Shown here piece after piece: positions 23,427 through 37,600 of a stretch of DNA of 64,000 nt; the first letter of the stretch is position 1, and each line of letters starts with the position of its first letter. This DNA comes from Vitellaria paradoxa (Eukaryota; Streptophyta; Magnoliopsida; Ericales; Sapotaceae): the NCBI GenBank assembly GCA_019916065.1, contig CM034233.1, forward strand, positions 14,549,009-14,613,008, in the 5' to 3' direction. The notes below the pieces were generated by a model. It had not been told where the DNA came from. It made no database searches and saw only the letters and a program-made list of their open reading frames with translations. Made by a program: the position numbers and the translations under genes.

Positions 23427-23830
23427 CTCCGTTTGGAATGATGAATTTGATAGGATTTGATTTCATTGAATAAGAATTTTCACTAATTTTTATATTTAGA
23501 ATTAAAATAAAATTTTATGAGTTGGATTTTAATTCCATTTCATAACTTAAATTTTAAAATTTCTATATCATTTGAAATCCAATTCAACATAATAAAATTT
23601 GATAAGAATTTATTATTTTATTAACCCATTTAAATAAGTGGACAAATTTAACCTTATATATCATATTTATCATATTTTTTATTTATTATTAATATAATCA
23701 AATTTAGTATTTCTTTTAAATTAAATCAATTCAATTCTTAAGTTTAAAATGTTCCAACCATAAAATTTTATTTTCTAAATCAAATCAAATAAATTACTTA
23801 TTTTAAAATCAAATCAATTCTAACAAAAGA
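23427..23830 (+). repeat. MITE-like family C, copy 1
   Basis: Starts CTCCGTTTGGAATGATGAA and carries ATTTTATGAGTTGGATTTTA. It resembles the reverse complement of 27730-28095 (shared ATGAGTTGGATTT and TAAATTTGATTATAT-like segments). The sequence is AT-rich and non-coding, and its boundaries are approximate. Confidence 0.4.
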
Positions 23831-24435
23831 TTATTTTAATACAAGAGTGTTTGCGAGTTGTCAAATGCTATAAAATGCATTGCGTAGCACCCTATCTCTT
23901 GTTCACTGAACAGTAAGAATATAGCTAAGGCCAAAGAGGAATATTATCGTTGCTGGACATTACCTGTGGTAAGAATATATAGATATATCCTTCTATACAC
24001 ACGCAGAGACATATATATGCAACAAATCTACGGCTCAACTACCCTCTCTAAAACCCTAAATGGTTAGGGCTTCCATCACCATATGCTACCAACTGACGTT
24101 CCTAAAGTGACACTGTTCATTTATTTACCATCCTACAATGACTTTGTACCTAACTTTTATTCCTCTGACTTATTTGAGTGGGGGCAACCCTCCATTATGA
24201 ATCCACTACACTCCACAATGAAACCTGCTACCTTTTGTTGCAGGGACTTCCCCAGTGCAAAATGTTAAATGTGGAATACATTTAGCTTTTTCTTTTCTAA
24301 GTGAATGATTTCAGCAGGCAACTTAGCATCTCTATATATAAGATTAGGAGAAATTTGAACTTAAATTTTAAAATTGGATATAAGGCGTTTATTGAATTGA
24401 CATTTTAATTTATTCAATGAAAAGTCATTTAATTA
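23831..24435. other. Non-repetitive intergenic stretch
   Basis: Base composition is more balanced between 23850 and 24300. A short open frame (24083-24268) matches no known family. Nothing can be assigned. Confidence 0.4.
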
Positions 24436-25433
24436 AACTCCATTTGGCACCGTTTATTTTTATTATTATTATTTTTTGTTTATACTTACAAATTTTTGAA
24501 AATCGACAACAAAAAAGTATTTGGTAAACCTGTTTTTAATTTTTTATTGCCAACAAAAAAAAACTTGAAAAGAAAAATGTAAATAGAAAAATCATATCTT
24601 CATTTTATTAAAAAAATATTTTCTTTTTTATTTTTTTATTATATAAATATTTTGTCAATTCTAATACTTTGATGATTTTTGTTTCATTATATTAAAATGA
24701 ATTATTTTATTCAAATATTTTATTAAATTAAAATTATTTTAATAATAATATATTATTATAATAATTTATTTTATTAAAATTAAAAAAATAATTTATCATT
24801 AAAATGATTCATTCTATTAAAACAAAATTATTTTTAACAGATATTATTTACATATTAAAATATTTATTTCATTAGATTAAAATTATTTATAAAAACAATA
24901 ATTACATATTACAATAACTTTAGTAAAATTAAAATTAACAATAATTAAATTATTAAAATAATTTATTTTTATTAAGATTAAAATTACTATTAAAATAATT
25001 TACTATTAAAATGATTTATTTTTTGAATTAAGTTTTTTAATTATTAACAATTACCTCTTGCAATTATTTATTTTATTTAAAAATTTTGCAAAATTATTTA
25101 TTTTAATGAATTTATTATTAAATTATGTTATTTATTAATATACATTATTTTAATTAATTATTGTTAAAAATAAATATTTTATAAAATTGAATTTATTAAT
25201 TTAAATTATTTTATTAAATTAATTAATTAAAATAATATGAGATATATTTTATTAAATTAAATTTATTTTATTTAAATAAAAACTAATTACTGTAAATGAA
25301 ATTGTGTTACCAAACATAGTTTTTGTTTTATTTCGAAGAAAGATGATAATTGAAAACAAAAAAAATAAAATAAAAGCAGAAATAATTAAACATAAATAAA
25401 AATATAATTGTTATCAAATTAATGAGCCCTCAG
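24436..25433. repeat. AT-rich inverted-end element (about 1 kb)
   Basis: The left end CTCCATTTGGCACCGTTTAT and the right end ATCAAATTAATGAGCCCTCA are loosely inverted. The interior is almost pure A/T made of TTATTAAATTAAAATTATTT-type words. The left 200 bp resembles 30016-30230, and the core resembles 59040-59640, which suggests one family with AT-rich filling. Confidence 0.5.
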
Positions 25434-25911
25434 TTAACACTTTTAAACATTTTGAATTAGAAATATTTAGGGTGTAAATGCCTTTAACAAAATCTTGATA
25501 AAGGCATTTGTGGAGATACAATTAACTCCCTACATCCATACATACAGATTGGGATGTTAATTCCTACGTGGATCAAAAACTCATTTCCTTCGTTATACTA
25601 AGAAATAGAAGATAAATACTTTTTTTTTGGGGGGGGTATTTAGAAGCTAAATAACTTGAACGAGAGCATAATTTACACCAATTCTCACTTACACCAAACG
25701 CTATAGTTTGTTACTCAACAAATTGCCAGGGAAGGTATTTGCTTCCTCACAAAAAAAGTTTTTGCTTCGAAAATTGTGTGGTCGCCTGGTCGTGATCAAT
25801 GCAAGCCCTCACAAAAAGTCCTCTGTGACAAACATTGGAAGTCGTACGTAGCAAAGGGCCATACATTTTGTTATAAAACATTTCTTATAACGGCATGTTA
25901 AACTTGAGCGT
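25434..25911. other. Intergenic stretch, no gene
   Basis: No feature is recognised beyond a G run near 25630. Confidence 0.35.
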
Positions 25912-26008
25912 GGCTTGTAATTCAGTGGTTAAGAACATCTCTTACTTTCTCATGACTCGAGTTTGAATTTTCTTCCTCTTCTTTATAAAAAAAAAAAAAA
26001 AAAACTTT

Positions 26009-26038
<30 letters not shown>
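25912..26038 (+). mobile_element. SINE-like relic with poly-A tail
   Basis: A tRNA-like head contains GTGGCTTG then TTCAGTGGTTAAG (A-box-like) and, 30 bases on, GACTCGAGTTTGAATTT (B-box-like). It is followed by a pyrimidine-rich body and a long A run (25987-26038). No target duplication is evident. Confidence 0.45.
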
Positions 26039-26039
<1 letters not shown>

Positions 26040-26040
26040 G

Positions 26041-26392
26041 AGAAGTCAAACCTTTGGTCATATTTCCCCATCGTCAATTAACGAGTCGATAGTCGTTGTT
26101 GCTATATAATCTTTTTTTCCCCCCTTTCTCAAAAACCAAAAAATGGAAATGTGAGGTGGTGCATTTGATGTGAATGAAATACTCCCCTATTATAAGTTGA
26201 CCCTTGGACGTACGGACGTTTGGTTCGGATTTTAAAAGTAATTTGCATTCTATTGACGTAACTATTCTTTCTAACTGATCAGAAGCGAACGGTGTTGCAT
26301 TCTAAAAGCAACGAAGCAAGTAAACAAAAGATGGTTCCATATTTTAACCAAATTGGATGCATGCCTCTAATTTATCCATTTAATTAATTGCT

Positions 26393-26423
<31 letters not shown>

Positions 26424-27371
26424 TGCACCCCAATTAATCTTCATTTTGATAACGAGCATGTCTACATAGCTAAGGATTAAATGCATTTTAAGAATTTCTC
26501 CCCCGAAGCTTGGGCACCTAGAAAGTCCTATCACCCGGCCACTAGATATTGTCTTATTAGAAAAATCATTGTCATATATACGGCAACCCATTCCTTGAAT
26601 CGTCCTCTAAGGGTTAGCTCGGAAAAGTTAATCTTTAATTTTTTTTTTATTTTATATGATTTTTTCGTCAAAATTTGAATTTCATTTTATAAGAAATTGC
26701 AGTATTTAGATGCGTTAATCGCATTGTAAAACATTTACATTTATATTGGTAGAACTTATCATTTTGAGTAAAAAAGTAAGGAAAAATAATTTTTTTTAAT
26801 TTTTTTAATTTTTACTTAAACAGACGTGAATTATTTGAATTATTTTTTAGAATATAACTAATACGCCAAAACTTACAGTCTCTAAAAAAAAAATGGATTT
26901 TGATGAAAAAAAATCATATAAAATGAAAAAAATAACAGAAAATTACCTTTTTATTTTTAAGCTAAACAAAACCTAACAAAATAAATATTCTGTTTCTATT
27001 TGAATCTTTTGTCTCACAAATAATATCTTATTTCGTGTTTCACGTTCTTTTGTGATGACATGTGTATTATGTTTTCAAAATTTAAGTTACATTTAAATTC
27101 AATTACCATTAAATTTTATTACGATGCAGTGGGACAAATTAAGAAAATATCGGGAGTACTCGTTCGTAAGAGTGGTCAATTAACCATGTGATTTGTGTGC
27201 TTTGAATTTCTTTACAACACATACCGTGTAGACGGAGAGAGGGAGAGGGAGAGGGAGAGGGAGGGAGGGAGAGAGAGAGAGAGGAGGGGAGGTTTTGATT
27301 AAGACTTTGCGTGTAGCTTGAGAAATTAGATACCAAAACGTATCCGCACATGTTGTGGCCCCCATTATTAT
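26041..27371. other. Intergenic stretch with (TA)n and GA-rich tracts
   Basis: No gene is recognised. Contains a (TA)n tract at about 26393-26418 and a purine tract at 27231-27290 (GGGAGAGGGAGAGGGAGGGA type). Open frames across the purine tract are repeat translations. Confidence 0.45.
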
Positions 27372-27518
27372 GACTCTGTTTGGTAGAAAAAAATATTAAA
27401 AATTATTAAAAATTATAAAAAATTATTAATATTTTTTAATTAAATTTTATCACGTGTCACTTTTATATTATATTTTTATATTTTTATTGTACTTTTATTA
27501 CCAACTAAATAGCCCCTG
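27372..27518. repeat. Small MITE-like element
   Basis: The left end GACTCTGTTTGGTAGAAAAA and the right end TTATTACCAACTAAATAGCC are inverted complements apart from a few bases, around about 100 bp of AATTATTAAAA-rich sequence. Confidence 0.5.
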
Positions 27519-27729
27519 TACCAACCAGAGTTTTCATATATATACATCGTTCAATCGCTTTGCGAAAACCATTAGTTAAGAGAATATTGAATGGTTTTTC
27601 GTTCATTTTTCAATAATACTGTTAGGTACTCAAATCCTTTTTATCTCGTTGATTTTTTTTTTTTTTTTTTTGTCTAAAAACACTATAAACACATTTTCGT
27701 TTTTCAAATTCTTATTTAATGACATCGAA

Positions 27730-28095
27730 GCATTTTATTACTCTTAAAATTAATTTAGTTTAAGGTAAATAATTGAATTGAATTCATTTGATTTGATCTG
27801 ATAAATAAAAATTTGTGTTTAGAATACGTATTTAAATTCAAGAATTGAATTAAAATTTTCATATTTAAAACTCAAACATGATTGCATTAATTGAAGGAAA
27901 ATATTAAATTTGACTATATGATAAATAAAATAGTGTAAAACATAACAGTAAATTCTTCTAGTTACTTAAATAGTTAAATAATAGAATCAATTCTCATCAA
28001 TTAATTAATTAATTTTGAATTAGATTTCATACGTTAAAAAAATTAAAATTTGAATATAAAATATTAAAATCAAATCCAACTCATAAAGGCGTTAT
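27730..28095 (-). repeat. MITE-like family C, inverted copy
   Basis: The reverse complement resembles 23427-23830, including ATGAGTTGGATTTGATT and AATTGATTCTATTATTTAA-like segments. The left boundary is uncertain. Confidence 0.35.
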
Positions 28096-30015
28096 TTAGA
28101 TTCCGAACGTGAGACGTGAAAGGAATTCTCACCAAGTAAAATAAACTCCCGCCAATTTGCATGCCAACCTGAGGAGGTCAGAACAAGAACTCATAATGTT
28201 AATATGAAAATTAAGTTTGAGAACAAACTATTAATTAATTAACTGAAGGTCAATTTGCCTTCCAACTTCACCGCGCCAGATCCATTTTATCCCGTAAACA
28301 ACCCTGCCTAAAATGATTCAAATTTAATTAGTTGATAGCCATGAGATTTTTCCGAAGGATAATTAAAGATAATATGGCTGTATCTCTCTCTCTTTCTCTC
28401 TTAATCTTTGGAATACATTTTTCTTACTCAAAATTTTCTTTTTCTCCCTAATATTAAGTAATATCATTTCTCTTTTACTCACAATCTCGACACTATTCAT
28501 CACTGTTTTTTTCCAATATCAGCTATGTCACTCTCGCTGACTCCCTCTTCTTTCTTGATTAAAGTAAATACTCATAATTTTTATATAATTTTATATGTAT
28601 TAAACTCCCTTAATTAACAAAAATATACGAAATTAATACATACCTGGCTGCACTTGTTAATTTGTTCGAACCGTACTTTAATTTCTTTCACTTGGGCCCA
28701 CTTGAATACTTACTTGTATTGTTGCATAACATCCTTAACCTAATCTCTGTCTTGTATCGCTTGAGCAGTGACATATAAAGAGAGTAAGTCACTTTGTACT
28801 CCCTCACCAGTCCCTAGCTATGTTTATGTTCCCATCATTTATATGAATTAGTACATTAATTCCATCAAATGAGGCTCTTATTCAGATGATCAAGAGCATT
28901 TGTTAATCTCTTTTAAGGTCTGTAGTTTACTTTTTATACCTCGTTGCTGCTTCATCAAAGGAAAGATAAGAGTTTTTCTTCCACATTATCAATTACATGA
29001 CCACCACTAATGGAGGGTGCATGAACCAAACTTTGGTTATTAATTTGTCTTTCACAGTTTTCCCTCATTTGGAAACGTTTCTTGAAAGTCGAACGTACCA
29101 AAAATAATAATAATAATAATAATAAATAAATAATTGTACATATGTATAATATTTTTGGTGTGTGAATTGGCTGTGCTTTAAGCAAATTAAACTCAAAGGT
29201 AAGCCAAGGTTATAATGTCGATGACAAATTAACGAGAGGTTACTGTCTGTATCAACATTTTTTTTTTTATTGATCAGTAAATACTGGGCTAAATAGAGTT
29301 GAAATTGTGTTTATGCAAATTAAATTGGCCATTAATTCAAATACACTGATTAATTACCACTGTTGTGCTCACTATATTATATATATGTATAAACCTTTTC
29401 TTTAGTGTGCTTTTTGTTTTTGGATGCTATATATACATATATATATATTTAATTTTTTATTTGGTTTAGTAATAATCTATAGAGTTATTTTATGTTTAGA
29501 AATTGTATAATTTACTTGATATTTTTGATTAGCCAAGTCTTGTTTCCTATTTTGATTAAAGGGTGGCCGTGATAGTACGTACGTAGTCATGGACGCCCAT
29601 GCACTGCTTGATATATGAGCCCCCATCCTCCCCAGATAGACCCATCAGCTGGAGACTAGTAGTACAAAGCTCCATGCCCTCCTCCTAATTAGCCTTCATG
29701 GCTCGAGTGAAGGTGAGATATATTGTGTGTCATATTTGTACGAGTCCACACTACCACCTATGGGAGGAAGATCTATATATAGTGGATATTTTTAAAGAAT
29801 AAAATGTAAAATTATTTATTTCCTTCCAAAAGTCACATTACTCATTTATATTCACTATCTGTACTTTATCTATAGGGTTATGAGAAATCATTTATCAAAT
29901 AGCATATATCAGAATCTGAACATCACAATTATTAGTTTATATATATATATATATATATCTATATATATTGGTTTATGAGCAATCATTTATTAAATAACTC
30001 TATCCTAGTGGGCTT
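28096..30015. other. Gene-poor stretch
   Basis: No gene is recognised. Contains an (ATA)n tract near 29103-29125 and (TA)n near 29938-29960. The part 29570-29720 has balanced composition but no open frame of note. Confidence 0.4.
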
Positions 30016-30230
30016 TGAGCAATCATTTAGTTCTCGTCAATAATGTTTTTGTTTATTAAATTTTTATTTTTATTTATAAATTTTTAAAAATTAACAACAA
30101 AAGTAAGTTTAGTAAACTTGTTAATTTTTATTCTTTTGTTGCTAAAAAAAATAATTTAGACCCAAAATGTAAGTAAAAAAATGATGTTTTCATGCTCCTA
30201 TCTTTTTCGTTCATAAACATTTTGTTAACA
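30016..30230. repeat. Fragment of the AT-rich element family
   Basis: Resembles the left 200 bp of 24436-25433 (AACAAC-AAAAGTA-GTAAAC-TTGTT blocks followed by an ATGTAAGTAAAAAAATGAT-like segment). It is truncated at the right. Confidence 0.45.
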
Positions 30231-30292
30231 TAAGACTTAAACAAAACACTTTTTTAATTTTTATTGCATCCTAATAAAAAATAATGTTTTAG

Positions 30293-30625
30293 GCGGCTCA
30301 TTTGGTTTACTTTTTTATTTTCTGTTTTCATTTTCTATTTTCTGTTTTGAGCTCATTTTTATTTTGTGCTTTTAAAAATAAGGAAGACAGCTTAAAATTT
30401 ATTTGATTACTTGTGTTTTCAAAATTTATTTTCGAAAACTGAAAATCAGTTTACACATGAAATAAAAAATGATAAAAAGTCATTCTGAGAATTTTTAACA
30501 AAAAATATAAAAAATCTCAAAATAAGAAAAATAAAATATTTTCTGTTTCCTCATTTTGAGATTCTTAACACATAAAACAAAATCAGAAAATAAAAAATAC
30601 AAAAATAAATCGAATGCTACCTAAT
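30293..30625 (+). repeat. MITE family B, copy 2
   Basis: Starts GGCGGCTCATTTGGTTTAC and ends AAATCGAATGCTACCTAA. It shares the TTTTGAGCTCATTTTTATTT and TTACACATGAAAT blocks with 39311-39627 and, inverted, with 3999-4285. Confidence 0.6.
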
Positions 30626-31043
30626 TTTTTCAAATATGTTTTTAATTTTTTTTTAAAAAATTAATATGAAAATTAAAAATTCGCAGCTTTATGAAATGGG
30701 TGCTTAGGGACTAAAACTACGGAACCCTTAACGCAGACGCGGATCACTATAGTTAATCTGTCGACACGTAGCACCCTTATGGCACTCAATACCTCAGCGG
30801 TTTTAAGGTTTCGCCCAATCTCAACACCTTCCGTTTTCAGCTTCGACGCCATCCGCCTCTGCCCTTCGTCTCCCTTAATTTTCTACCGTCCGATCTATAC
30901 TGCATCGGGTATCCTCCCTCGAAGCACAAATAAAGCTTACAACTGAGAGGCACCGGATCCTTTCCTTAATCCCCCCGTTAAGCCGGTCTTATTATTGTTA
31001 CTGTCCTAAAAATCAAAAAAATAAATAAATAAATGGGAGCTTT

Positions 31044-31118
31044 AGAGAGAGAGAGAGACAGAGAGAGAGAGGGGGAAGGGCTGTATTTATTTAATGTGTG
31101 TATATGGGTGTATATATA
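31044..31118 (+). promoter_or_regulatory. SEP core promoter: GA tract and TATA box
   Basis: A GA-rich tract (31044-31073) precedes a TATATATA box at 31111-31118, about 90 bases before the start codon. This puts a transcription start near 31140-31150. GA tracts of this kind bind BPC/GAGA factors that regulate homeotic genes in other plants; binding here is inference. The upstream 30700-31000 is noticeably less AT-rich than its surroundings. Confidence 0.5.
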
Positions 31119-31206
31119 GCGATGCAAGGTAGAAGAAGGTGGAAAGCTTAGCGAGGTTCTGAAAAATTTGTGCAAAGTCTGCGTGTTTTGTGACAGATAA
31201 AAGGAA

Positions 31207-31645
31207 ATGGGGAGAGGTAGGGTTGAGCTAAAGAGGATAGAGAACAAGATCAACAGGCAAGTGACCTTTGCTAAGCGAAGGAATGGCCTTTTGAAGAAAG
31301 CTTACGAGCTTTCCGTTCTTTGCGATGCTGAGGTCGCTCTAATCATCTTCTCCAGTAGAGGAAAGCTGTACGAGTTCTGCAGTAGCCCAAGGTATATTTG
31401 TATATCTCTGTATACATATATATATAATCAACAAAATAGAACAAAACTTTCTTTCACGAGTCCTTCACAAACACTAAAAAGATGAAAATGGAGAAAGAAA
31501 AAATACAAATAAAAAAAGCTTTCTCTTGTTTTCTCTCTCTAGGATGCTATTTGCTTGCTTTGATTCTGATTTTAGATCTAAATCGGTGAGTGAGAAGATC
31601 TTTCCTTTGCTGTTTCAGGTGTTTTGATTTTGTGAGGGAAAGAAA

Positions 31646-31684
<39 letters not shown>

Positions 31685-34600
31685 TTTTGGTTGTATTTCT
31701 TTGCTCTTGATTTTTCCGTTCTCGTGAATGTCTCCGTGTTTTTAGAATTTCGAGCTTGTGTTATTGCTAGATCTGCAAGAGGAAACCATGAAAAGAAGAT
31801 CATTTGTTATATAAATCTCAGTTTATGTGTTTTCTTTCTCTCTCACCTCCTCTTTTTCTTTTTCTTTTTTCTTTTTTGAATCGTTTTAACCTGATTTGAT
31901 ACTTGAAAAGCTTAAACTTGTTGATGTTTAAATTGTTCTTTGTCTGATTTTGTGATGAAATGATCCGATCCATTGCTTTTCAAGGATCGAAGGTCGAAAA
32001 TGATAACTAAAGTTTTTATTTTATTTTTTATTAGGAAAAAAGTCCCTAAGTATCTGAAATGAAGGTGATCATAGGTCATACTTGTAGGATTTCTCAGCCT
32101 TGTTCATCTCAATTATTTCGACATTTTTCTACTACTGGTTGAAGAATTCCTTAGTTTACAGGCTCTCTCCCCCTCCCCCTATGTATTTATATATACGTAT
32201 ATTCAATAATTATCTCCAACTTTCTGATAGAAGTTTCTATGTGAGCTTAGATATGTCTATCTGTTCACAGAATTCAAATTCAGAAGGAAAACTTTTAATT
32301 CTTCCTTTCCTTTTACTACATTAAGATAAATTGCATATAAAACTAGATTAATCGGATGGAGATATCAATAGCTACTTCTAAAGTTTGATCTCTATCAGTC
32401 TTCCTGTGTTCTAATAGTGCTGACTTGTGAGTCTCCTCAGGCCCCCAAGCCCTCTTCTAAATTAAGGGTTTTATTTTTTTTAAAGCTGAATCGAATGTAG
32501 GGTTTTTGTTCATCAGATTAGCTCTCTCGACTCCGAATATTAAAAATTAATATTAGTATATGTCTTGAATTTTTGCATTGTATAAATATGTTGTGGTTTT
32601 ACTTTCTTAATAGATTTCCAGGTGGCTTAATTAACCAGGAGAAAAATAGATATAGTTGATGGTTAATTTTTATCATGCATGGTCACTTTTTTCATCCTAG
32701 AGTTGCTTGATCTGTTCAATCTCTGAATTTCCCATTATTATTAAATCAAAACAACTTGCATCGGACTTCTTTTTTAATTATTTTTGTAGGTGGAAATTGC
32801 CCTAAAAGTTCGAGAATTATCATCTGTATCACTGGTACCACACTGCATGAAGTATATAAATCTATAAAATAAAATTAAACAATTTTTTTAAATATTTCTC
32901 TCACAAATTAAGATCTAATAGTTAAAAATTATTTTTTTTATTCAACGATTGAGATTATTTTTATATTTTTAATTTCCTGCTCAATTCTCATTTTAATGGA
33001 CGTTACTATCATTTATCTCACAAAATGGATTGGACAATTTAAATTTTAACATATTTAATGGATTGGACAATTTAAATTTTAACATATTTCAAGGGTAGAA
33101 ATCGTATGTAAATCAAAATTGTCAACTTAAATTCTGCCTAATTATGAATTTTGAAAAATTGAACCTTCTAAATTATAGTACCATAATTTGTATTTTCTTT
33201 TATGGTGTTTATAACAAATTAATTAGAAAAAGAGAGATCCAAACACATGCAATAATTATTAGGACCTAAAATTTAAAAAAAAAATTAAAAACCATATATT
33301 ATCATAATTTTTTTGATTTGGACTTTTTGTCCAAAATTTTAGCTATATAAAAAATTTAATACTAATTTTGCTCAGAGTGCTGTAGGTACATATTATTGTT
33401 AGTTCTTAATATTTTTTGAAACAAAGGTTCTTCTGAGTATGTTTGGACTGAAAATTTGGTGAAGCAAACGAATATGGAAGCAGAAATGAAAAAAAAAAGG
33501 GAGAAAAAAAATAGGAAATGAAATTTTAAAACTTAAATATATATTACGATTTGAGTTGATTAAAAAAAATATGCACATAAAAAGACATTCATTAAAACAA
33601 TAGTTATTTATTTAATTTTTTAATTTATCTAATCTTATGCATTGTATTTTCGATACCATTTTCCACTACGGATATGGTTGATTAGAAGGATTGTATAATG
33701 AGTTATAAGTAATATTATAAGATAATATATGAGATTGGATATAATATGAGATTAATTTTTTATGTGAGATTATTTTTTAGTGTTTGGTTTATGGAATAAA
33801 AAGTGAGATAAAAAATCTGATTTGACATGAGATGTTATAGAAAATAATTTTAAACTTTTAAATTTTGGTGGAAAGCAAATCTAGAGGTGGGGTATAAGTA
33901 ATATCATATCCCATGGTATTACTAATCCCCCATTTTGGGAGATATGAAGTCTAATCCAAAGTTGTAAGCAAACCAAATATAAGACTAAAGTTAATTTGGT
34001 CAAAATGGGTAGACTATTTATCTAATTTTTCAATTTTATCCCTCGAACAAACACTGCTTACAAACCAAACAAATGTAGTAGTTTTGAACTTTTTTCTCAT
34101 TTTTTCTCTCTAGACAAATTCTTAATCCAAACACATTCTCTAATTACTAAGGTTTCTTCTCAGCTAATGTTCATGTAAACAAAGTTCTCATAATATTTAG
34201 ACAGCAGATTAAAGCCAAATTATGATACCAGAGAATTATTCAACGCCTTTGTACCATAAGACTGATAAGGTGCCAAGAATACATAAATTTTCCTAGCATT
34301 CACGAAGCTAATGCTAAATATTTAGTGATGCATACGTCATGAATTAACCATTCATGGTAAATCTCATTAAACAATATATTTCTACAATGCAGTTTGCTTT
34401 TCTTATCCCTCATGTTAGTTGAAGAACAGCTCATGAGTTCAACGGACAGAAATCTGTCTGCCCAGAGAGTTGCTTAGCGAATATTATACCTCATGGTGCA
34501 TAAAACCAAAATAAAATTGACCTCATTGAAACCATTAATTTTGGTGATGTATGGCGTAATTCATGTATGAGGGATAATCCAATTTAAGTTCAACTCATTC

Positions 34601-37600
34601 CCACCTCTAGCATGTAGACTTGAGTGAACAGTTGAGAAATGTCCTCCCCTTAATATATCTCTTTGGAAAGGTGATCACCCTTTATATTATACTCCTCTCC
34701 AATCATTCACATTTATTAGTTTCACTATCCCAGGTACTTTTAAAAATTTGCAGAGAATTGTATTTCTTTTTAGGGTTATTATGAGTCATTCAAAGTTTTT
34801 TTAGCATACCTAAAGCATTACAGTTTTGTTATTTTATTTTATTTTTAGTTAAACTAAGAATCCTCAGAATGGCATAATTGGGGAAAAAGGTGGAATTAGA
34901 TCTGTAGAAATTTTTTATGTAAATAACTAGTATTTCCAGACCAGAATAATTGTTGTTTTGGCATTCATCTTATATATGTTAGCTCAATGTGATTTGCATG
35001 GCAACTTAATAGATTTATATTCACGCATTAACATTGAAGTTTTATGTTCAATGCCTCTACCACATAGTTTCATTTAATGAAGTTTCCAATATCCTTTAAT
35101 TCATGGACGTCACACATAGAGCATTGACTTGGATGTTTTGAATTCTTTTCATGTCTCTTTGCCTTTTGAGTAGATATTCACTTTGTTGCAAGTTTCCAAC
35201 CTGCATGTGTTGAAATGTTTGTAAGCAAATGTAATTAAAGGATGCATAAAGATGGTAGCATTATTATTTTTACAGATCAATACATATACATTTTTTATAA
35301 GTCGTTTTAAGTATTTATTATTGATATTTTTATGTGTTAAATAAAGAGTTAATGAGCTGACTATTTTTGTTGCGCAGTATTAAGTCTCGGGAGGTCTTGA
35401 GTTTAATATTAAAAGACTTCTTTTTGGGTTGAGTTTACAAGCAAATTTTTAATAAGTTTATTCGATATATGTAATTTATATACAAGTTTAATAAGTTTAC
35501 CTAGTAGATGCTGATGGGGATAATTACTCCCATAGTCAAAAGAAAATCTTACCTAAAGAGTTATGCTTCATATATATAATCTTTGCACATAAAAAGAAAC
35601 TAAATATCATCAAAACATTTTGGGAGAAGTGTTGTTGAAGGATTCCTTTTTGGTTTCTTTAATGCAACATAGAAGAAATGCATGTCCTGAACCTTGAAGT
35701 TGAATTGTTTGTGCTAATGTTCTTTAGCTACTACTAAGATTTACATCCACATATCATTAGAATGAGGAATCAAGAAAATAATAAAAGGAAAACTAGTCAG
35801 AGTATGCCTCCCTTTATGGTATTTATCAGTAGTGCTTTTGGTTCTAAATATCAGATATAATTTAACATTGTGATATGAAGCTATTTCACAAATTGAGATT
35901 ACGTTTAGGACAATACCCATGCAAAGTAATGGTGTGAAGTGGTGAAATTGGTGCATTGCAATTGGGGGGGGGGGGGAGGGAGCCTGTTTGCTTATATTGT
36001 TGCAATTCACTAGACCAGCTCTTTTAAGAGTTTTCAACAATTCAGAAGCTGATATCAGCCAGGACATAGCATGCTAGGGAAGAAACATTAAGCAAATATA
36101 TTCCAATTAACTTGAGAGGTTGATTTCCTCATTTAATTATTTGCTTTTGATTGCATTTCCCGATCTTGCTTCACCTTGTGGTAGGGTGATAATAAAATTT
36201 ATGTCAAGTGGATCTTTCCCTTTCCACCTTTTGATTAATTACCTTAATATATGATTAATAGGTTAAATTAGAAGTAATTAAAAAAGATTTAAGGCTTCGT
36301 CACAGTGAATTACTAACTATGGTATATATTTGAATAAATTTTGATTACTTGAGACTAATAATACATCAATAATGATTCATTTAATTACATAGTTAGTATA
36401 ATGAGGGCTCTTTATTTTATTTGTATCTCTTGTACTTTAAAAATTGTCGTCTTTCTGTTTTTTTTTTTAACTGAATTTTTTATGTATTCTGTGTCTAGCA
36501 TACTCAAAACGCTTGAGAGATACCAAAAGTGCAATTATGGAGTTCCAGAGCCAAATGTATCCACAAGGGAGGCCCTGGTACCTATTTTATCCGACGTTAA
36601 AATATTGTGTGTTTTTGTTGGCCCTTTTTCAATTCCTCATTTCTTGTGTAAAAGAAGCTGTAGTTTAGTTAATATATATGTAACTTTTTAAACAAAATTT
36701 CAATTTCACGATGAAAAAGAAAGAATATCCTCAAAATCATTGCTAAATATTTTTTAAAAATATGAATAAATATATTTTTAAAAATATTTTATATTGAAAC
36801 AAACAAAAACTTAGTGCATCGGATTTTATTTACCCCAAAAAAGAAGTTCCAAAAAAATTGCTGTTTGTTAACGACAACCATAAGTCCTTAAGCATTAATT
36901 TAATTAGTGACAGATATAAACAAAAAATGGACAATTAGGTGTGTAATTTTGTTAAGCATATGAGAAGCATTTAAGCAACTATTACATAGAACTTCCTATA
37001 AAGCAGAAAAATGGGTATTTTACATGTTTCATTTGCTACCAGTTCATTGTAGTTCATATAGGAACTAGATGTAGTGGCAGGATGGTGTTAGTCAACACAA
37101 CTGGGTGAACTACACAGACAATACTTCGCGAAATTTAACGAGCTTCAGATAATTTGGATGATAATGCAAACTTTAATATAATTTCATGGACCTTGATCCT
37201 ATCACGTTTCGACATCAATTGCATTACCAGCTAACAAATCTGAAGCAAGTCAGTTCAAATGCTAAATGAATCTTGGTAGAGCCGCATGTCTATAACCTGA
37301 AGGTAGGAAACCTTGTGGCCTGTTACATAATTTGAACATAAAAATCTTAATTCCACGATATACTGTTCAGAAATCTTGCCCCTTGCTGCTCTATCATTTG
37401 TATAAAGCAACTTAATATATCCTTTACCAGTAATTCCTTCTCTTGCACAAACTTAGTCAATATATCCTTTACCAGTAATTCCTTCTCTTGCACAAACCTA
37501 GTCCAACCCCTCATGCTGCAGTTTAAACTCTTTTGTAGCTGCAGTGAAAAATCTATGGCCAAGTCTGCCTGTCATGTAACACCACTACTTATTCTTTGGT

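Noticed and set aside
31615..31879. Small genes in the SEP intron 1 start
   Set aside because: They are low-complexity frames over a CT microsatellite, with no family match.
36401..36691. Independent plus-strand gene
   Set aside because: The only meaningful part is SEP exon 2 (36499-36577); the rest is intron sequence.
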